NCBI GenBank assembly: GCA_018993155.1
Contig: JAGKSX010000041.1
Location: 1-64,000 of the forward strand
Direction of reading: 5' to 3'
Length of the DNA: 64,000 nt
DNA from: Hydrogenophaga sp.
GTDB taxonomy: Bacteria > Pseudomonadota > Gammaproteobacteria > Burkholderiales > Burkholderiaceae_C
Position 1 is the stretch's first letter. Every line of letters starts with the position of its first letter. A program made the position numbers and the translations under genes. The notes under the pieces are model-generated. The model worked only from the letters and a program-made list of their open reading frames with translations, searched no databases and was not told where the DNA came from. Positions 53,952 to 63,076 of this stretch are shown here, in pieces.

Positions 53952-55178
53952 TCAGGCGTGCTTCCGATCGACCAGCACCGGGGCATCGGTGGCCAGATCG
54001 TCGACGCCCAGCCATTCGACGGTGTCCAGCCGGAGGCGCGTGCGCTGCTTGAAGACCTCCCGCAACTGCATTTCGACCGCAGGCGCCGCAACGCCCGGGT
54101 GCAGCACGCCGCGCAGGGTGATCGTTTCGCGGTGCGCTTGCGCCGTGACCACCAACTGTGCACGCTGGATCTGTGGCACCTGCATCAGCACCTCGTCCAC
54201 GTTGCGCGGATAGACGAAGATCTCCCGCATCTTCACCGCCTGCCCGACCCGGCCTTGGAGAAGGCCGATGCGGCCCACGAAGCCATCGGCGGTGGTGCTC
54301 AAGCCACTCGCCACATCGCCCGTGCCAAAGCGCACAAGGGGCCAACCGCGGTCCAGGGTGGTGACCACGATCTCACCGGTCTCGCCCAAGGGCAATGGGA
54401 CGCCCGTTTGCGGGTCGCAGATCTGGACCAGCCTGTGCGGTTGCACGGTGTAGCCTTCCAGCCCGGCTTCTTCGTGGCCGATGAGGCCGAAGTCGCCGGT
54501 GGCGTACGCCGAGAAGGTCTTGATGCCGTAGCGGCTCTCGAGCGCGCGCCGCTTGCCCATCCAGTCACCCATTTCCCCACCGAGCAGTGCCGACTTGAGT
54601 TTCCAGGCCGCCGGCAGCGCGTGGCCCAGCTGCTCCAGTGTGTGGACCAGTGTGACGAAGAAGGCGGTGGAGGCGCAGATGCAGGTGATGCCCAGTTCCA
54701 GGATCAGTTGGGCCTGTTGCTCGGCGCCGCCCGGGCCACAGGGGATCACGGTGGCGCCTGTGGCCGCGATGCCCTGGTCGAGCAGGATGCCCGCAGGCAC
54801 CAGGTGGTACGACCAGGTGTTCAGTACCCGGTCCTGGGGACCGATGCCTGCCTGCCGGAAACAATGGGCAAACCCGTGACCGTCCTGGTCGTCGTTCAGC
54901 TGCGGTTCGTAGATGGGGCCTGGTGACACGAAGATGCGCCGGATCGCTGCTTCGTCGGCGGCCAGGAAGCCGCCAAAGGGCGGCGCCTTGCGTTGACGCT
55001 CCAGCAGCGCATCCTTGCTCGTGACGGGCAGGCGCGCCAGGTCGGCCGCGCTGCGGATGTCCTGGGGCGTCATGCGCGCACGCTCGTAGATGTCGCGGAT
55101 GGCGGGTGCGCGGTCGTGGGCGTGCTGCTGCGCCGCGCGCAGTGCAGCGAGCCGATCCCGTGGCATGGGGTGTTCCAT
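53952..55178 (-). CDS. Phenylacetate-CoA ligase-like (PaaK family) protein with atypical P-loop
   Basis: A 408-residue adenylate-forming-like protein. The N-terminal helical part (IRDIYERARMTPQDIRSAADLARLPVTSKDALLERQR) and the motifs ALLGGEMGDWMGKRRALESRYGIKTFSAYATGDFGLIGHE and VRFGTGDVA match the PaaK family. The usual phosphate loop SSGTTGxPT is replaced by VSPGPIYEPQ, which raises doubt that ATP is handled in the normal way. The start ATG at 55178 lies 13 bases after the crotonase stop. It may activate the side-chain acid of the neighbouring beta-oxidation locus. Confidence 0.78.
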   Translation of the reverse strand: MEHPMPRDRLAALRAAQQHAHDRAPAIRDIYERARMTPQDIRSAADLARLPVTSKDALLERQRKAPPFGGFLAADEAAIRRIFVSPGPIYEPQLNDDQDGHGFAHCFRQAGIGPQDRVLNTWSYHLVPAGILLDQGIAATGATVIPCGPGGAEQQAQLILELGITCICASTAFFVTLVHTLEQLGHALPAAWKLKSALLGGEMGDWMGKRRALESRYGIKTFSAYATGDFGLIGHEEAGLEGYTVQPHRLVQICDPQTGVPLPLGETGEIVVTTLDRGWPLVRFGTGDVASGLSTTADGFVGRIGLLQGRVGQAVKMREIFVYPRNVDEVLMQVPQIQRAQLVVTAQAHRETITLRGVLHPGVAAPAVEMQLREVFKQRTRLRLDTVEWLGVDDLATDAPVLVDRKHA

Positions 55179-55191
55179 GGCTGGCCTGTGC

Positions 55192-55974
55192 CTACTGGCC
55201 GGTGAATCGGGGAGGGCGCTTCTCTTCGAATGCCAGCAGCCCTTCGCGCTGATCGGCGCTGTGCGAGTGCACTTCCGAGGTGAGCAGCTCCAGGCGCAAG
55301 GCCGTCTCGATGGGCTGTTGAAGGCCATCATCGACCAGCGCCTTCATGCGCCTCAAGCCCAGCGGGCTCTTGGTCGCGATCTTGTCCACCAGGACCTGGG
55401 TCGCAGCCTCCAGGTCGCCGGCTTCCACCACCTGGTTCACCAGACCGGCCTCCACCAGCTCTTCGGCCGTGAGAAAGTCACCGGTGAAAAGCAGGTACTT
55501 GGCGCGCGTGGGCCCGATGACCCGAGGCAGGCGGACCGAGCCTCCGCCGCCCGGCAGCAAACCGTAGTTGGCGTGGGCGTCGCCGATCTTGGCGCCGCGA
55601 GCGGCCAGCACCAGGTCACAGCACAGGACCAGCTCCAGGCCGCCCGCCAAGGCCAGCCCATTGAGCGCGGCGATCACCGGCTTGGGAAAGCGGTCCAGCC
55701 GATTCATCGTGGTCAGGACACAGTCGAGAAACCGACGCGGGCCGTCCGGGTCCGATTGTGCGCGAACGTACTTGAGATCGGCCCCGGCGCAGAAGGCCCG
55801 GCCCGCGCCGGTGAGAACGACCGCCCGCACCTCGGGGGTTTTCTCGGCCTCGTTCAAGGCCTGATCAATGCCGCTGAGCAGTTCCGGTGTGAGGGCGTTC
55901 ATGGCCTCCGGCCGATTCAGGCGGATCCACATCGCCCCTTGGCGGACTTCCACGACAACGGCGGGGGGTGGCAT
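55192..55974 (-). CDS. Enoyl-CoA hydratase/isomerase family protein
   Basis: A 260-residue crotonase-fold protein (AMWIRLNRPEAMNALTPELLSGIDQAL, FCAGADLKYVRAQS, KPVIAALNGLALAGGLELVLCCDLVLA). The first catalytic Glu (GGLELVL) is present; the second position reads DAHANYG, so the second Glu is absent. The chosen start has GGAGAGAG upstream; in-frame ATGs at 55989 and 56004 are alternatives. It is divergent from the racemase gene across the palindrome at 56071 and upstream of the PaaK-like gene. Confidence 0.86.
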   Translation of the reverse strand: MPPPAVVVEVRQGAMWIRLNRPEAMNALTPELLSGIDQALNEAEKTPEVRAVVLTGAGRAFCAGADLKYVRAQSDPDGPRRFLDCVLTTMNRLDRFPKPVIAALNGLALAGGLELVLCCDLVLAARGAKIGDAHANYGLLPGGGGSVRLPRVIGPTRAKYLLFTGDFLTAEELVEAGLVNQVVEAGDLEAATQVLVDKIATKSPLGLRRMKALVDDGLQQPIETALRLELLTSEVHSHSADQREGLLAFEEKRPPRFTGQ

Positions 55975-56070
55975 TGTTTCTCTCTCCATGGCTTGTTTTT
56001 TCATGATCGGATTCTGCGATTCAACCGGCATTCCGGCCCTTGGTGATTTCCATTACTGCAGGGTTGTTAA

Positions 56071-56088
56071 TTTTACTTTACAGTAAAA
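56071..56088. promoter_or_regulatory. Palindromic operator TTTTACT-TTAC-AGTAAAA, copy 1
   Basis: A perfect seven-base inverted repeat with a four-base spacer, in the 136-base region between the divergent crotonase and racemase genes. Identical in core to the site at 57215. The cognate regulator is not in the window. Confidence 0.7.
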
Positions 56089-56110
56089 ATCACACAACCG
56101 AAAGAGCAGA

Positions 56111-57178
56111 ATGAACCAGCAGGCGGCATTGCAGGGGTCTCCGTTGAAGGGGATTAAAGTAGTGGAGTTCGAGGGCATCGGACCGGGGCCTCTGGCCGGC
56201 TTGCTGCTCATGCAACTCGGGGCGGAGGTCACGCTGGTGGCGCGCCCGGGACCGGGCGCATTGCCCAAGGACATGACGCCGCGTGAGGATGGTTTGTTGT
56301 CTCGCGGCAAGCGCCGCGTGGTCTTGAACCTGAAAGAGGACCACGGCCGCGCCCACGCGCTGGAGATCGTTGCGGCGAGTGACGGGCTGATCGAGGGCAA
56401 CCGGCCCGGCGTCATGGAGCGCCTGGGTCTTGGGCCGGACGCCTGTGCGCCGCTGAACCCGCGCCTGGTGTACGGGCGCATGACCGGTTGGGGCCAGGAC
56501 GGGCCACTGGCGCAGGCCGCCGGCCACGACATGAACTATGTGGCGCTCACCGGCCTCATGGCGTTGACGCAGCGCCCTGGTCACCCGCCCATGCTGCCCC
56601 CCACGGTGCTGGGCGATGCGGCGGGCGCGCTGGGTTTCGCGTTGGGCATGGTCTCCGGCTTGCTGGCGGCCAGGTCGAGCGGGCAGGGCTGTGTGGTGGA
56701 TGGCGCCATCGTGGATGTGTTGGCCATGCTGTCTCCGCTGGTGCAGATCATCAGCGCCGCAGGTGGTTTTGATCCGGGGGTGCCCAGTGTGTTCCACGAC
56801 TCGCCCTTTTACGACCGGTACCTCTGCTCGGATGGCCGCTACATCACCGTGGGGGCCATCGAGCCACCGTTCTACGCACTGCTGCTGCAGCGGCTCGGGC
56901 TGACTGATGTGGTGTTGTCCGATCAGATGAACCGATCGGCGTGGCCGGCGCTGAAGGCGCGGATGACGGCGCTGTTCGCATCGCTGCCCAGTGCCCACTG
57001 GACACAGCTTCTGGAGGGGACGGACGCCTGCTACGCACCGGTGCTGAACATGACCGAGGCGGCCAAACACCCTCACAACGTGGCGCGTGGCCTGTACCGC
57101 GTCACGCCGGAAGGCGATGTCGAGACCGTGAGGGGATTGCGCTTTCTGGCGCTGACGGATCGGGCCACCGCCGCCTGA
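56111..57178 (+). CDS. Alpha-methylacyl-CoA racemase-like protein (CaiB/BaiF family)
   Basis: A 355-residue member of the family III CoA-transferase fold. GRMTGWGQDGPLAQAAGHDMNYVALTG carries the His and Asn-Tyr pattern of alpha-methylacyl-CoA racemases rather than the YDxxxQ pattern of transferases, and FYDRYLCSDGRYITVGAIEPPFYA is also racemase-like. It would epimerise a 2-methylacyl-CoA before beta-oxidation. It has its own palindromic site and starts the plus-strand side of the divergent pair; the next gene has a second site of its own. Confidence 0.88.
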   Translation: MNQQAALQGSPLKGIKVVEFEGIGPGPLAGLLLMQLGAEVTLVARPGPGALPKDMTPREDGLLSRGKRRVVLNLKEDHGRAHALEIVAASDGLIEGNRPGVMERLGLGPDACAPLNPRLVYGRMTGWGQDGPLAQAAGHDMNYVALTGLMALTQRPGHPPMLPPTVLGDAAGALGFALGMVSGLLAARSSGQGCVVDGAIVDVLAMLSPLVQIISAAGGFDPGVPSVFHDSPFYDRYLCSDGRYITVGAIEPPFYALLLQRLGLTDVVLSDQMNRSAWPALKARMTALFASLPSAHWTQLLEGTDACYAPVLNMTEAAKHPHNVARGLYRVTPEGDVETVRGLRFLALTDRATAA

Positions 57179-57214
57179 TCAGGCATCGGGATTTCCCTAG
57201 TCCTTTCGTCAAAA

Positions 57215-57232
57215 TTCTACTTTACAGTAAAA
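57215..57232. promoter_or_regulatory. Palindromic operator TTCTACT-TTAC-AGTAAAA, copy 2
   Basis: Differs from copy 1 by one base in the left arm. Located 66 bases before the thiolase start. The shared 14-base core is TACTTTACAGTAAA. Confidence 0.7.
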
Positions 57233-57297
57233 CAACTTTATAAACAGTAGATCGGCGTCGAAGCGGCGCCTCCATTCGACCCGCTTAAAGGAGAAAT

Positions 57298-58539
57298 GTG
57301 TTGGAAGACATCTATGTCGTTGGTGTGGGGATGACCCCGTTTGGCCGACATCTGGACAAAGACATCAAGCAGCTGACGCGCGAGGCGACCGAGGCGGCAC
57401 TGGTGGATGCGGGGATGCGGCAGGAGGACCTGCAAGCCGCCTTCTTTAGCAACACCTCCCAAGGTCATATGGAAGGCCAGCACATGATCCGCGGGCAGAT
57501 CGCCTTGCGCGCCATGGGAATCGGGCGCATCCCGGTGGTGAACATCGAGAACGCCTGCGCCAGCGGATCTTCCGCGTTTGTGCTGGCGTGCAACCACGTC
57601 CGGTCAGGTGCAAGTGATGTGGCGCTGGCCATTGGCGCGGAGAAGATGTTCACCACGGACAAGCAGAAGATGTTCTCGGTCTTTGACAGCGCCTGGGATC
57701 TCTCGCGGGCGGCCGAGATTCGCGACGACCTGATGAAGCTCGGGCGCGATGTGGTGGTGCCCGAGGGGTCCACTTCACCCCGGCCCTACAGCGTGTTCAT
57801 GGACGTGTACGCGGCGTTCGCGCGTTCCCACATGCGCACGTTCGGCACCACGCAGCGGCAGCTGGCGGCCGTCTCTGCCAAGAACCACGTGCACTCGGTG
57901 CACAACCCGCTGTCGCAGTACCAGGTGGCTTACAGCATCGACGACGTGCTGGCCGCGCCGCCCATCACCTACCCACTGACCTTGCCGATGTGTTCGCCGG
58001 TGTCGGACGGTGCGGCTGCGGTCATCGTGTGCAACCGGTCCGCGCTCCAGCGGCTGGGCCTCGACGCGCGCCGGGCGATCCGGGTGCTGGCCACCCTCGT
58101 GCAAAGCGGCTCGCCCCGCAGCGAGGACGACCACGCCAACCATTGCACGGCGCTGGCCGCGCGCCGGGCCTACGAGCTGGCCGGTGTGGGGCCTGACGAC
58201 ATCTCCGTGGCCGAAGTCCACGACGCCACCGCCATGGGCGAAATCATCCAGTCCGAAAACCTGGGCTTCTGCGAGTTCGGCCAGGGTGGCGTGATCGCCG
58301 AACGGGGCGACACCCGCATCGGTGGGCGCATTCCCATCAACCCATCGGGTGGGCTGGAGTCGAAGGGGCACCCGGTGGGTGCGACAGGCCTGGCGCAGGT
58401 GCATGAGCTGGTGACCCAGCTGCGCGCCGAAGCCGGCGCGCGGCAAGTGGAAGGCGCGCGCATCGCATTGGCCGAAAACGGCGGTGGTCTCGAAGGCATC
58501 GAGGAAGCCGTGGCCTGCATCACCATCCTGGCGCGCTGA
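57298..58539 (+). CDS. Thiolase-family protein (SCP2-type acetyl-CoA acetyltransferase)
   Basis: A 413-residue thiolase. The nucleophile Cys87 is in NIENACASGSSAF; the C-terminal active site GHPVGATGLAQVHELV is present, along with VAEVHDATAMGEI and NPSGGLESKGHP, typical of SCP-x-type thiolases. It cleaves a 3-oxoacyl-CoA. The start is GTG at 57298, with AAGGAG four bases before it; TTG at 57301 is also possible. An ATG two bases earlier is out of frame. Confidence 0.9.
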   Translation: MLEDIYVVGVGMTPFGRHLDKDIKQLTREATEAALVDAGMRQEDLQAAFFSNTSQGHMEGQHMIRGQIALRAMGIGRIPVVNIENACASGSSAFVLACNHVRSGASDVALAIGAEKMFTTDKQKMFSVFDSAWDLSRAAEIRDDLMKLGRDVVVPEGSTSPRPYSVFMDVYAAFARSHMRTFGTTQRQLAAVSAKNHVHSVHNPLSQYQVAYSIDDVLAAPPITYPLTLPMCSPVSDGAAAVIVCNRSALQRLGLDARRAIRVLATLVQSGSPRSEDDHANHCTALAARRAYELAGVGPDDISVAEVHDATAMGEIIQSENLGFCEFGQGGVIAERGDTRIGGRIPINPSGGLESKGHPVGATGLAQVHELVTQLRAEAGARQVEGARIALAENGGGLEGIEEAVACITILAR

Positions 58540-58565
58540 GCGCCCTACCGAAAGAAGCAAGCAAC

Positions 58566-59327
58566 ATGGACATCAAGAACACGGTGGCGCTGGTGACTGG
58601 CGCGGGTTCGGGCCTGGGTCTGGCGACCTGCAAGGCCCTGGTCGATGCGGGGGCCAAGGTGGTGGCGGTCGACCTGGACGAAGACCGCCTGGTGCGCGAG
58701 ATGGCGCCTTTGGGCGACAACGTGCGCGCACTGAAAGTGGATGTGGCCGACGACGCCAGTGTGGAGGCTGCCGTGGCGTTCGCGGTCCGCACGTTCGGGT
58801 CCTTGCAGGTGGCCGTGAACTGCGCGGGCATTCTGGGCCCGTGCAAGACCTTGTCCAAGGGCGAGCTGTTTCCGCTGGATCTCTGGAACCGCGTGATCGG
58901 TGTCAACCTCACCGGCACCTTCAACGTCATCCGGCACGCTGCCCGGGCCATGGCTCAAAACGAACCCAATGTGGACGGCGAGCGCGGCGTGATCGTCAAC
59001 ACATCGTCGGGGGCGGCCTGGCAAGGGCAGATGGGGCAGGCCGCCTACAGCGCCAGCAAGGCGGCCGTCATGGGCCTGACCCTGCCCGTGGCGCGAGACC
59101 TGGCGCAGCACGGAGTGCGGGTCGTCGCGCTCGCGCCGGGGCTGTTCGAGACAGGCATGTCGGCCGGCATGCCGACCAAGGTGGCGCAAAACATCATCGA
59201 GAAAGTCATCCTGTTCCCGAACCGCATGGGGCAGGCGCCGGAGTTCTCTGCCCTGGTCCGCCATGTGGTGGAGAACGCCTACCTGAACGCCACCACGCTG
59301 AGCATCGATGGTGGCGCCCGGCTCTGA
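58566..59327 (+). CDS. Short-chain dehydrogenase, 3-hydroxyacyl-CoA dehydrogenase type II-like
   Basis: A 253-residue SDR. The cofactor motif TGAGSGLG is at residue 11, acidic VDLDED indicates NAD preference, NCAG follows, and the catalytic Ser/Tyr/Lys are in NTSSGAAWQ and YSASKAAV. The C-terminal ALAPGLFETGM and ILFPNRMGQAPEFSALV closely follow the HSD17B10 pattern, an NAD-dependent 3-hydroxy-2-methylacyl-CoA dehydrogenase. It lies between the thiolase and the transporter genes, completing a beta-oxidation set with the crotonase at 55192. Confidence 0.9.
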   Translation: MDIKNTVALVTGAGSGLGLATCKALVDAGAKVVAVDLDEDRLVREMAPLGDNVRALKVDVADDASVEAAVAFAVRTFGSLQVAVNCAGILGPCKTLSKGELFPLDLWNRVIGVNLTGTFNVIRHAARAMAQNEPNVDGERGVIVNTSSGAAWQGQMGQAAYSASKAAVMGLTLPVARDLAQHGVRVVALAPGLFETGMSAGMPTKVAQNIIEKVILFPNRMGQAPEFSALVRHVVENAYLNATTLSIDGGARL

Positions 59328-59433
59328 CCGGGGCGGATGCGCCAGCCCGAAAAGAACCCCACCGCAAGACCCCCCAATGGTCTGAACAAGGAGACTCGAT
59401 GGACATGATCCCACCCGGCAAGAGGCGGCCCTC

Positions 59434-60231
59434 ATGACGGCCACCACCAGTGCCCATTCGCACGATGTGGTGCTCTCGGCCCGGAACCTGTTGCTGCAGT
59501 TCGGTGGCATCGTCGCGCTCAACGATGTGTCCATCGATGTGCGCAAGGACGAGCTGCTGGCCATCATCGGTCCGAACGGCGCGGGGAAGTCCTCGCTCAT
59601 GAATTGCTTGAGTGGCTTCTACCGCCCCAGGAAGGGCGATATCACGCTCGGGGGCCGAAGCGTGCGCCACATGGCGGTGCACGAGGTCGCGGGCCAGGGC
59701 CTGGCCAGGACCTTTCAGGGCACGCACATCTTCTCGGGCATGACGGTGGTCGAGAACCTGATGGTGGGGCGCCACATGCACATGCGCACGAACCTGGCGC
59801 AGTCGTTCCTCTACTTTGGCGCGGCCCGGCGCGAAGAGGTGATCCACCGGGAGGTGGTGGAGGAAATCATCGAGTTCCTGGAGATCGAGGCGATTCGCCA
59901 CGCCCCGGTGGGCAGCCTGGGCTACGGCCTTCGCAAGCGCGTGGACCTGGGGCGGGCGCTGGCCCAGGACCCTCGCATCCTGTTGATGGACGAGCCCATG
60001 GCCGGCATGAACGCCGAAGAGAAGGAAGACCTGGCGCGCTTCATCCTGGACGTGCGCGAGGCCAAGCGGATTCCGGTCGTGCTGGTGGAGCACGACATGG
60101 GCGTGGTGATGGATCTCGCAGACCGCATCGCGGTGCTCGACTTCGGTCGCAAGATCGCCGAGGGCACCCCTCGCGAAATTCAGGCCGATCCCGCTGTCAT
60201 GAAAGCCTATCTCGGGGAGGGCGGGCCATGA
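59434..60231 (+). CDS. Branched-chain/aromatic acid ABC transporter ATPase (LivG-like)
   Basis: A 265-residue ABC ATPase. Walker A is GPNGAGKSS near residue 49, Walker B is ILLMDEPMAGM, and the switch His is in VLVEHDMGVVMDL. The signature motif is unusual, LGYGLRKRVDLGRAL in place of LSGGQ, as in some LivG proteins of aromatic-acid clusters. BCA_ABC_TP_C tail (IAEGTPREIQADPAVMKAYLG) is present. It is coupled to the ligase gene by ATGA; the membrane subunits follow that gene. Confidence 0.92.
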   Translation: MTATTSAHSHDVVLSARNLLLQFGGIVALNDVSIDVRKDELLAIIGPNGAGKSSLMNCLSGFYRPRKGDITLGGRSVRHMAVHEVAGQGLARTFQGTHIFSGMTVVENLMVGRHMHMRTNLAQSFLYFGAARREEVIHREVVEEIIEFLEIEAIRHAPVGSLGYGLRKRVDLGRALAQDPRILLMDEPMAGMNAEEKEDLARFILDVREAKRIPVVLVEHDMGVVMDLADRIAVLDFGRKIAEGTPREIQADPAVMKAYLGEGGP

Positions 60232-62195
60232 TGCTCAAGATCGAAACCCTGCCACAGCTGTTGCAGCGCCATGCGCAGGCCACACCCGAGCGGTTGTCCC
60301 AGCGCCACAAGCAACGTGGCATCTGGCGCGAATACAGCTTTGCGGCGGTGGAACGCCAGGTGCTGGAGCTGGCCCTGGGGCTGCACCACATGGGCGTGCA
60401 GCGCGGTGCCACGGTGGCCATCATGGGGGAGAACGAGCCGCAGCACTACTGGGCCGAATTTGCAGCGCACGCGCTGGGCTGCAAAGTGGTCTCGCTGTAC
60501 CCGGATCTGACGGCGGACGAAGTCCAGTACCTGCTGGAGGACAGCGAGACGGTCTGCCTTTTCGCCCAGGACCAGGAGCAGGTGGACAAGGGCCTGGAGG
60601 TCAAGGACAAGCTGAGGCTGCTTCGCCACATCGTGTACTGGGACGACACCGGCATGTGGTCCTACAACGACCCGATCCTCGGCACCTTCAGCTCGGTGCA
60701 GCAGCAGGGGCGGGCGCTGGAGGCGCAGGACCCCGGGCTGTACCGTTCGCTGCTGGCAAAAGGCTCGCCCGACGACGTGGCCGTGTTGTCCTACACCTCG
60801 GGGACCACCGGCAAACCCAAGGGGGTGGTGCTCACGCACCGTTTCCTGATCGACAACGCGCAGCGCCTGATCCAGGCCACCGACGCCCAGCCGGGCATGG
60901 AGTACCTGAGCTACATCGCGCCGGCCTGGGCGACCGAGCAGATCAACGGCATCTCGGTGGGCCTGGGGCTGCCCATGGTGGTCAACTTCCCGGAAAACCC
61001 CGAGCAGGTGCTGGCCAACATCCGCGAGCTGGCCGTCGAGGCCATGACCTTTGCCCCGCGCCAATGGGAGAGCATGGCCTCCTCGGTGCAGGCCCACATG
61101 CTGGACGCCGGGCCCGTGCGGCGCGCCGTCTACGAGTGGGGCTTGAAGGTGGGGCGCGCCTTCAACGTGGGCCGCCTGGATGGTCAACCGATCGGCTTGC
61201 TGGACCGCCTGCAGTTCCCTCTGGCCGAAGCCTTGGTCCTGCGGCCTTTGCGGGACCAGCTCGGGCTGACCCGGTTGCGCATTGCCAGCTGTGGCGGGGC
61301 CACCATGGCGCCCGACGTGTTCCGCATGTTCCATGCCATGGGCGTACCCCTGCGCAACATCTACGGCTCCACCGAAACCGGCCTGCTCACCTGCCACCAG
61401 AGTGACCGCTTCGACCTGGAAACCGTGGGCCACTGGATGCGGGCACACCCGGAGGCCGGCCCTCCCCTCGAATGGCGGGTGAGCCCGGACGGCGAACTTC
61501 AGATCCGGGGTGGCAGTCCTTTCCTGGGCTACTACCGGCGGGAGGGGTCGGTCGAGTCCAAGGTCAAGGACGGCTGGTTCCACACCGGCGATGCCGTGAC
61601 CCGGACCGACCGCGGAGAGCTGGTCTTTCTGGAGCGGCTGTCCGACTTGAAACGGCTGCGCAGCGGCGACACCTTTCCGCCCCAGTTCGTCGAGACGCGT
61701 TTGCGGTTCAGCCCGTTCATCAAGGACATCATGACCGTGGGCGATGAAGGACGTGACTTCGTGGCCGCTCTCATCAACATCGACATGGCGGTGCTGTCGC
61801 GCTGGGCCGAAGACAAGCGCATCGGTTTCTCGACCTTCACCGATCTTTCGCAGCGCCCCGAGATCGCGGTCCTGATCGGCCAGGAAATCGCGCGCGTCAA
61901 CCAGTTTCTGCCGGTGCATGCGCGGGTAAAGCGGTTCGCCAACTTTCCCAAGGAACTCGATCCCGATGAGGGGGAGCTGACGCGTTCGCGCAAGCTGCGG
62001 CGCGAGTTCCTGGAGGAGCGCTACAGCGCCCTGATTCAGGGCCTCTACGACGGCTCCCGTGAGGTGCGGATCGACATCCCCGTGACCTACCAGGACGGAC
62101 GCCGAAGCAACTTCAACGCGAAGGTGTTCGTTCACGATGCCGACGGATCCGGTTCGAACACCTTGACCGAACCCCAGCGAAGGAGGCCCGCATGA
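60228..62195 (+). CDS. AMP-dependent acyl-/aryl-CoA synthetase embedded in the Liv transporter operon
   Basis: A 655-residue adenylate-forming ligase of the long-chain acyl-CoA synthetase group. The P-loop is SYTSGTTGKPKG, the second motif IYGSTETG, and the hinge DGWFHTGDAVTRTDRGELVFLERLSDLKRLRSG includes the A8 region. The C-terminus has an extra segment SREVRIDIPVTYQDGRRSNFNAKV. It forms acyl-AMP then acyl-CoA. ATGA overlap with livG and livH means substrate activation is translationally tied to uptake. The substrate is likely a branched or ring-bearing carboxylic acid. Confidence 0.92.
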   Translation: MMLKIETLPQLLQRHAQATPERLSQRHKQRGIWREYSFAAVERQVLELALGLHHMGVQRGATVAIMGENEPQHYWAEFAAHALGCKVVSLYPDLTADEVQYLLEDSETVCLFAQDQEQVDKGLEVKDKLRLLRHIVYWDDTGMWSYNDPILGTFSSVQQQGRALEAQDPGLYRSLLAKGSPDDVAVLSYTSGTTGKPKGVVLTHRFLIDNAQRLIQATDAQPGMEYLSYIAPAWATEQINGISVGLGLPMVVNFPENPEQVLANIRELAVEAMTFAPRQWESMASSVQAHMLDAGPVRRAVYEWGLKVGRAFNVGRLDGQPIGLLDRLQFPLAEALVLRPLRDQLGLTRLRIASCGGATMAPDVFRMFHAMGVPLRNIYGSTETGLLTCHQSDRFDLETVGHWMRAHPEAGPPLEWRVSPDGELQIRGGSPFLGYYRREGSVESKVKDGWFHTGDAVTRTDRGELVFLERLSDLKRLRSGDTFPPQFVETRLRFSPFIKDIMTVGDEGRDFVAALINIDMAVLSRWAEDKRIGFSTFTDLSQRPEIAVLIGQEIARVNQFLPVHARVKRFANFPKELDPDEGELTRSRKLRREFLEERYSALIQGLYDGSREVRIDIPVTYQDGRRSNFNAKVFVHDADGSGSNTLTEPQRRRPA

Positions 62196-63076
62196 GCGAT
62201 TTTCTGAACTACCTCGTCAACGGGGCATTGACCGGTCTGCTCTACGCCCTCATGGCGATGGGCTTCGTGGTGATCTACCGCGCGTCCAAAGTGTTCAACT
62301 TTGCACAGGGGGAGCTGGTCGTCTTCGGCGGCTACATGGTGTGGTGGACCATCATCCAGATGGGCATGCCGGTGTGGCTGGGCTTGCCCGTGGCCTTCGC
62401 CAGCGCGGCGATCTTCGGCCTGATGATCGAGCGCATCTTTTTCGCGCGCCTCGTGGGCGAATCCGTGTTCTCGATGGTGATGGTGACGATCGGACTGCTG
62501 ATCCTGATCCGCGGGATTGTGCTGGTGTTCTTTGGTCCCCAGGTGCGCGCCTTCCCGATCATCTTTCCGATCGAACCCATCATCCTGGGTGATGTGGTGA
62601 TCTCCCGCTCGCTCCTCTACGGCGGCATCCTGACCGTGGCCATCGGCTTTGGCCTTTCTTGGTTCTTCAATCGGACCCGCATGGGTCTGACGATGACGGC
62701 CGTGGCCGAAGACCACCAGGTCGCGATGTCGATGGGCATCTCGGTGCAACGCTCGATCGCGTTTGCCTGGATGCTGGGTGCCGTGCTTTCGACGCTGGGC
62801 GCGATGGTCCACCTGAGTGGCCGGTCCATCAACATGATGAGTTCCGACATCGGCCTGGCCGCGCTGCCCGTGGCGCTGCTCGCGGGCCTGGAGTCGCTGG
62901 CCGGGCTGCTGCTGGCCGGCATTCTGGTCGGGGTCATCCAGGGGCTGGCGTCGGCCTACCTCGATCCCCTGGTGGGCGGGGCGCTCGGCTCGGTCTTCCC
63001 TTTCATCATCATGTTGTTGATGTTGTTGATCCGTCCCACCGGCATGTTCGGCTGGAAAACCATTGAGAGGGTATGA
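62192..63076 (+). CDS. Branched-chain amino-acid-type ABC transporter permease (LivH-like)
   Basis: A 294-residue permease with about eight hydrophobic segments. The N-terminal NGALTGLLYALMAMGFVVIYRASKVFNFAQGEL is the LivH hallmark, followed by FFNRTRMGLTMTAVAEDHQVAMSMGI, the ATPase-contacting loop. Both ends overlap neighbours by ATGA. In this operon it probably carries the acid activated by the CoA ligase rather than an amino acid. Confidence 0.94.
   Translation: MSDFLNYLVNGALTGLLYALMAMGFVVIYRASKVFNFAQGELVVFGGYMVWWTIIQMGMPVWLGLPVAFASAAIFGLMIERIFFARLVGESVFSMVMVTIGLLILIRGIVLVFFGPQVRAFPIIFPIEPIILGDVVISRSLLYGGILTVAIGFGLSWFFNRTRMGLTMTAVAEDHQVAMSMGISVQRSIAFAWMLGAVLSTLGAMVHLSGRSINMMSSDIGLAALPVALLAGLESLAGLLLAGILVGVIQGLASAYLDPLVGGALGSVFPFIIMLLMLLIRPTGMFGWKTIERV

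Noticed and set aside
60207-62135. A 642-codon antisense frame opposite the CoA ligase
   Set aside because: Rich in His, Gln, Val and Arg as expected for the complement of GC-rich coding sequence, with no domain visible.
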